Below are positions 10,482 through 13,711 of a stretch of DNA of 13,711 nucleotides, one piece after another; positions within the stretch are counted from its first letter, which is position 1, and each line of letters begins with the position of its first letter. The translations under genes were made by a program, and so were the position numbers. This stretch comes from Bacillota bacterium (GTDB lineage Bacteria > Bacillota > Clostridia > Christensenellales > UMGS416): assembly GCA_023409755.1 (NCBI GenBank), contig JAEYRA010000041.1, forward strand, positions 1 to 13,711. The letters are read 5' to 3'. Under the pieces are notes generated by a model. The model was not told the origin of the DNA. It did no database searches and saw only the letters and a program-made list of their open reading frames with translations.

Positions 10482-12446
10482 TCAGTCATCTACTTCCCCT
10501 GCCCGATAACGCGCCCAAACGTTCTCAAACCACAGGTCCCGCGTGGGGAGGGGGTGAACGGGGCGGAAGGTGTTGGTGCAATGGGGCACACCATCTTGGA
10601 GGGTCAGCGCCGTCTCCAGCACCTGGCCGTCCATGGCGTCGCCAGGGGGGCGCATGCGCCAGGGCAGGCCGGGCAGCGGGGTGCCGTCATCGGCGAGCAG
10701 CACGGCCGAGCCGCGGCTGGGGCCGCGCTGTCGGGCATAGTGCGCCATGGCCGACAGGCAGGCGCACTGGCTCACCAGCATGCTCCAACCCTTGTGCGCC
10801 TCGGGCCACTGCAGGGGGGCGCAGGGGCTGACCCTCTGCCAGTACCCGACCAAGTCATTGGCACAGGCGTCGAGGGCCTGGGCGAGCCCCTCGGGGCTGC
10901 GCAGGTGGGCGCCGTGGTGCGTCATGCGCTGGCGGGCGGCGGCTAGCAGCGGGGCCAGCGTGTCGTTGTCCTGCCCGTCAGCGGGCAAGCCGGGGGCGGT
11001 TTTCCGCGCCAGCAGCGCGGTGGCGGCTGCGGCGAAGCGTTCTGCCTCCGGCGGCTTGGCCCTGTGGGTGGCGATGTGCCGCGCCGCCCGCTGGGAGCCG
11101 GTCTGGGTGGCGTTGAGGGCACTGCCGCCGGGGCGGTAGGCCCCGAAGGTACCGGCGGCCTCCCCACAGGCATAAAGCCCACCTACTGTCGTGCGCCACC
11201 ATTTATCCACCAGCAGGCCGCCGTTCATGTGCTGGGCGCACACGGCAACCTCCAGCGGCTCCTGGGTGAGGTCGATACCGTGGCTGGCGTAGAGCGCGAT
11301 GGCCTCGGGGTTCATGTGCCGCAGGCGTTCTATGGGGGTAGCCAGCAGCGCGCCGGAGTTGGCAAGGTACCCGCGGGCTTCGTCGCTGAGGAGAGAAAAA
11401 CCTTCCTCCAGCCCGGTGGGGTTGTTGCGATAATCCAAAAACACCCGGCGGCCCCGTTCGTCGGTCTCGCGGGTCACACACAGGTCAATGAGCGACGACC
11501 CCGGCAGCTTCCGGGCGTCAAAGGGCCACTGGTAACCCTTCAGGAACGTGTAGTCCAGCGCCTGCGCCGGGGTGAAATATTCCAACAGGAACTCCCGCTC
11601 GTCGCTCCCGTCGGCGGTGGTGGAGATGTAGCGCGGCAGCGCCTGCTGGTAGGTGCCTGAGACGTTCCAGCGGAACCCGATGGACGCCAGGCCGTGCTGC
11701 CACTCCTGCAGGTTGGCAGCCTTGGCCCCGGCTTCCAGCGCCAGGCCCAACGCGCCGTGCTGGCTGGGCGGGTAGACCGACCGGGCGAAGAGCCCTGCCT
11801 CGCCCCCGCATGCCCACACCACCGCACCGCAGCGGAAGAGCGTCAGCCCCCGGATGGGGCTGTCGAGCTCCCGCAGGTTGAGGGCGAGCAGCCCCAAGCA
11901 GGCCGCGTCCTCCCCGTTCCCATCGGTCACGATGCCGATGACCTGGTGGTCGTCAAAGACCGGCACGCCGAGCGACCGGGCCTCCCGCTCCAGCGCTGCA
12001 GTCATGTAGCGCGACGTCAGCGGCCCGGCGGAGGTTGCCCGCTGCCGGGGGTCATGGTCGGTCTTGTAACCGGCGTACTCGCCGTATTCGTTGTGTGGGA
12101 AGGGCACACCCAGCCCGGCCAGCCGAAGGAAGCTTCCTGCCGAGGACGCCGCGTCGATGAGCGCCAGATCGCCGTCGGTGGACCCGCCGGCAAAGAGCGT
12201 CTCAGCCAGCTGCTGCACCGAATCCGGGCCGTCACCGCTCAGCGATAGTTTGTAATAGGTCTGCTTGTCGCTGCCGGTGTTGCGTGAGGTACCGCAGTTC
12301 ACCCCTTCGGTGATGACAGCAATGCTCGCCACGCCCAGCTTGGCTAGGTGGCAGGCGGCGTTCCAGCCGGCGGCGCCGCTGCCCACCACTGCGGCAGCCA
12401 ATGAGTGAACCGGAATCTCCATCGCCCCAAAGCGCAGCCGCTCCAT
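10482..12446 (-). CDS. FAD-dependent oxidoreductase, fumarate reductase/succinate dehydrogenase flavoprotein-like
   Basis: 654 residues of the FAD_binding_2 family. The N-terminus has the FAD motif VVGSGAAGWNAA (G22-x-G24-x2-G27). Around residues 422-450 stands the C-terminal FAD-binding block GGLYACGEAAGTFG with RPGGSALNATQTGSQRAA. The last 150 residues resemble the helical C-domain of this family (GPSRGSAVLL). The His-Pro-Thr active-site motif of succinate/fumarate enzymes is not seen; the corresponding region near 245 reads LQEWQHGLAS, so a substrate other than fumarate is likely. No heme, flavin-transfer or secretion segment is visible: a cytoplasmic enzyme. The start at 12446 follows GAGGAGG, and its ATG shares one base with the SDR stop (TGATG), so translation is coupled. 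Last gene of the operon. Substrate unknown. Confidence 0.85.
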   Translation of the reverse strand: MERLRFGAMEIPVHSLAAAVVGSGAAGWNAACHLAKLGVASIAVITEGVNCGTSRNTGSDKQTYYKLSLSGDGPDSVQQLAETLFAGGSTDGDLALIDAASSAGSFLRLAGLGVPFPHNEYGEYAGYKTDHDPRQRATSAGPLTSRYMTAALEREARSLGVPVFDDHQVIGIVTDGNGEDAACLGLLALNLRELDSPIRGLTLFRCGAVVWACGGEAGLFARSVYPPSQHGALGLALEAGAKAANLQEWQHGLASIGFRWNVSGTYQQALPRYISTTADGSDEREFLLEYFTPAQALDYTFLKGYQWPFDARKLPGSSLIDLCVTRETDERGRRVFLDYRNNPTGLEEGFSLLSDEARGYLANSGALLATPIERLRHMNPEAIALYASHGIDLTQEPLEVAVCAQHMNGGLLVDKWWRTTVGGLYACGEAAGTFGAYRPGGSALNATQTGSQRAARHIATHRAKPPEAERFAAAATALLARKTAPGLPADGQDNDTLAPLLAAARQRMTHHGAHLRSPEGLAQALDACANDLVGYWQRVSPCAPLQWPEAHKGWSMLVSQCACLSAMAHYARQRGPSRGSAVLLADDGTPLPGLPWRMRPPGDAMDGQVLETALTLQDGVPHCTNTFRPVHPLPTRDLWFENVWARYRAGEVDD

Positions 12447-13213
12447 CACAGCCTCCTCAGGTGGAAGCCGCCGTCGATGTTCAAAACCTCGCCGGTGGAG
12501 TAGGGCAGCAACCCTGCGCACACCGCCCACACGGCCTGCGCCACGTCCTCGGGCTGTCCCCAGCGGGCCAAGGGCAGTAACCCGCCCTCAATCATCCGGT
12601 CGTATTTCTCCCTCACCTTGCCCGTCATGTCGGTGGCGATGATGCCGGGGCGTATTTCATATACATTGATGCCGTATTCGCTCAGCCGATCTGCAAAGAG
12701 GGCCGTGACCTGTGCCAGCCCTGCCTTGGAAATGCAGTACTCCGCCCGATTGGTGGAGGACGCGTAGGCCGATAGGCTGGACACGATGACGATGACCGGA
12801 CGGTAGGCGGGGTCCGCCTCCGTCCGTGTCGCCATCTGCCGGGCGAAGGCCTGGGTGAGGAAGAACGTGCCCTTGAGGTTGGTGTCCAGCACAAAGTCGT
12901 AGTTCTCCTCGGTCAACTCCAGCATGTCGGCCCGCACCCGGGGGGCGACGCCGGCATTGTTGATGAGGGCATCCACCGCGCCATAGCACGCGGCGCAGTG
13001 GCTGGCCAGGTTCTCCCGGTCAGCCCCCTCGCCCAGGCGGCAGCGCCGGTAGTCAAACGTGCCCAACGCCCGCAGCTCTGCGAGTGTGGCGGCGTAGTCC
13101 ACCTCCGGCCCGGTGCCGGTGCCCACGACGGTCCAACCCTCGGCCAACAGGCGCTTGGCAATGCCCAGGCCAATGCCCCGGGTGGCCCCGGTGACGACAG
13201 CAACCTTCCCCAT
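12446..13213 (-). CDS. Short-chain dehydrogenase/reductase (classical SDR, 3-oxoacyl-ACP reductase-like)
   Basis: 255 residues, the usual size of a classical SDR. It shows TGATRGIG (8-15) for NAD(P) binding, NNAG (85-88), N112, catalytic S146 in VSSLSAY, Y159 and K163 in YCISK, and the C-terminal NIDGGF. Family members interconvert ketones and alcohols on many substrates; automatic FabG naming is weak evidence here, because the gene sits between two flavoenzyme genes and not among fatty-acid genes. The start at 13213 lies four bases after the stop of the upstream OYE gene, with AGGGGG (inside that gene's end) as ribosome site. It overlaps the flavoprotein gene by one base. It likely reduces or oxidises a carbonyl/alcohol in a shared pathway with its two neighbours. 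Direction and cofactor are not determined. Confidence 0.92.
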   Translation of the reverse strand: MGKVAVVTGATRGIGLGIAKRLLAEGWTVVGTGTGPEVDYAATLAELRALGTFDYRRCRLGEGADRENLASHCAACYGAVDALINNAGVAPRVRADMLELTEENYDFVLDTNLKGTFFLTQAFARQMATRTEADPAYRPVIVIVSSLSAYASSTNRAEYCISKAGLAQVTALFADRLSEYGINVYEIRPGIIATDMTGKVREKYDRMIEGGLLPLARWGQPEDVAQAVWAVCAGLLPYSTGEVLNIDGGFHLRRL

Positions 13214-13217
13214 GCCC

Positions 13218-13711
13218 TTACCCCCTGTTCATGCAGTGCTCGCGGTACAGCGGCAGGTAGACCTCCTGGTCACGCACCGGGCAGCCGGCGGTGCAGCGGG
13301 CGCGCATGAGCTCGGTGCACTTGGTACACGCCAGGCAGGACTTGTTCTTTTGGAGCCCACGGCCCTCCACGATGTCGCGGGCGAAATCCGGGTAGGCAAA
13401 GGCCATGCGGCCAAAGCCAACGAGGGAGGCCCATCCGTCCCGCACCATGCCCGCGGCCACCAAGTCGCCGGCGTCGCCCAGGTAACTCACTCCGCTGGCC
13501 ATCACCGCCAGGTTGGGGTAGTCCTGCTGCACGGACCGCGCGCCGGAAAGAATGCGCTCCACACCCTTCAGCGGATGTTCCGGCGGCTGGTAGCCACCCC
13601 GGCGGTAGGGCCGGTTGACGTGGGGGTTGACGTAGGGGTTGCCCATGGTGACGTTCAAAAGCTTCATGCCGCCTTCGTGCAGTTCGCCAATGAGCTGGTG
13701 CGGCTCGGTCA
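13218..13711 (-). CDS. Old yellow enzyme-family oxidoreductase, C-terminal part (5' end cut by window)
   Basis: The frame is open to the window edge (first full codon at 13709), giving about 163 C-terminal residues of an NADH:flavin oxidoreductase/OYE TIM barrel: GGMKLLNVTMGNPYVNP, then AVMASGVSYLG, and the FMN-phosphate region LVGFGRMAFAYPDFA. A cysteine cluster follows, C-x2-C-x2-C-x7-C-x3-C (about 13285-13340), which probably binds a [4Fe-4S] cluster as in dienoyl-CoA/enoate-type reductases. The protein ends soon after it, with no FAD/NAD-binding domain, unlike long members such as 2,4-dienoyl-CoA reductase, BaiCD or daidzein reductase. These enzymes reduce activated C=C bonds; here electrons would have to come from a separate partner. 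It is upstream of the SDR by four bases, in the same operon. Confidence 0.87.
   Translation of the reverse strand, partial: TEPHQLIGELHEGGMKLLNVTMGNPYVNPHVNRPYRRGGYQPPEHPLKGVERILSGARSVQQDYPNLAVMASGVSYLGDAGDLVAAGMVRDGWASLVGFGRMAFAYPDFARDIVEGRGLQKNKSCLACTKCTELMRARCTAGCPVRDQEVYLPLYREHCMNRG

Noticed and set aside
10259..10489. Minus-strand frame (76 codons) whose ATG overlaps the flavoprotein stop
   Set aside because: Position suggests coupling, but it reads through the 13-bp terminator hairpin and into the antisense of the TPR gene. It may be a false frame inside an intergenic repeat.
10301..10831. Plus-strand frame (176 codons) in the convergent region
   Set aside because: Runs through the terminator and then antisense to the flavoprotein gene, with Gly/Arg-rich shadow-like composition.

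Overview
The window looks like a chromosomal segment of a GC-rich anaerobic Bacillota, most likely of class Clostridia. The evidence is a Gram-positive type SUF operon (SufD, SufS, SufU; no SufA or SufE seen), an O2/NO-reducing flavodiiron protein, strong AGGAGG-like ribosome sites, sigma-A-like promoters and an old-yellow-enzyme operon. Genus cannot be told from the sequence alone. Most of the window is GC-rich. The exception is an AT-rich patch at about 9840-10300.

Layout. (1) 3-2186: 3' part of a suf operon on the plus strand (sufD partial, sufS, sufU) with overlapping genes. It is followed 30 bases later by a flavodiiron protein gene, fprA (2217-3428), with no terminator between them, so iron-sulfur assembly and oxygen/NO detoxification may be co-expressed. 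(2) 3488-4363: a near-consensus promoter flanked by two copies of a palindromic 11-mer drives a MarR-family regulator whose C-terminal tail is a His/Cys-rich array with a 12-residue period (probable metal binding). (3) 4364-4877: a hairpin-dense gap with no convincing gene. (4) 4878-7517: a cytoplasmic GH78 alpha-L-rhamnosidase, closed by a bidirectional terminator. (5) 7898-8890: an NAD-dependent epimerase-like SDR. 9078-9653: an HD-domain phosphohydrolase. Each is followed by a terminator-like hairpin. (6) 9846-10299: an AT-rich small TPR gene with its own operator-laden promoter and a possible +1 frameshift extension. (7) 10381-13711 on the minus strand: a tight three-gene redox operon (OYE-family reductase, partial; classical SDR; fumarate-reductase-like flavoprotein), ending in a strong hairpin shared with the convergent TPR unit.

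Points that stand out: the MarR/metal-tail gene with its palindrome-flanked promoter; two distant hairpins with an identical 13-nt loop but unrelated, perfectly paired stems (4436-4466 and 9768-9796); the TPR gene that stops at UGA-C with a plausible continuation in the +1 frame; and the OYE-SDR-flavoprotein operon. That operon has the same enzyme classes as known gut pathways that reduce aromatic or polycyclic compounds, such as equol formation, but its substrate is unknown.
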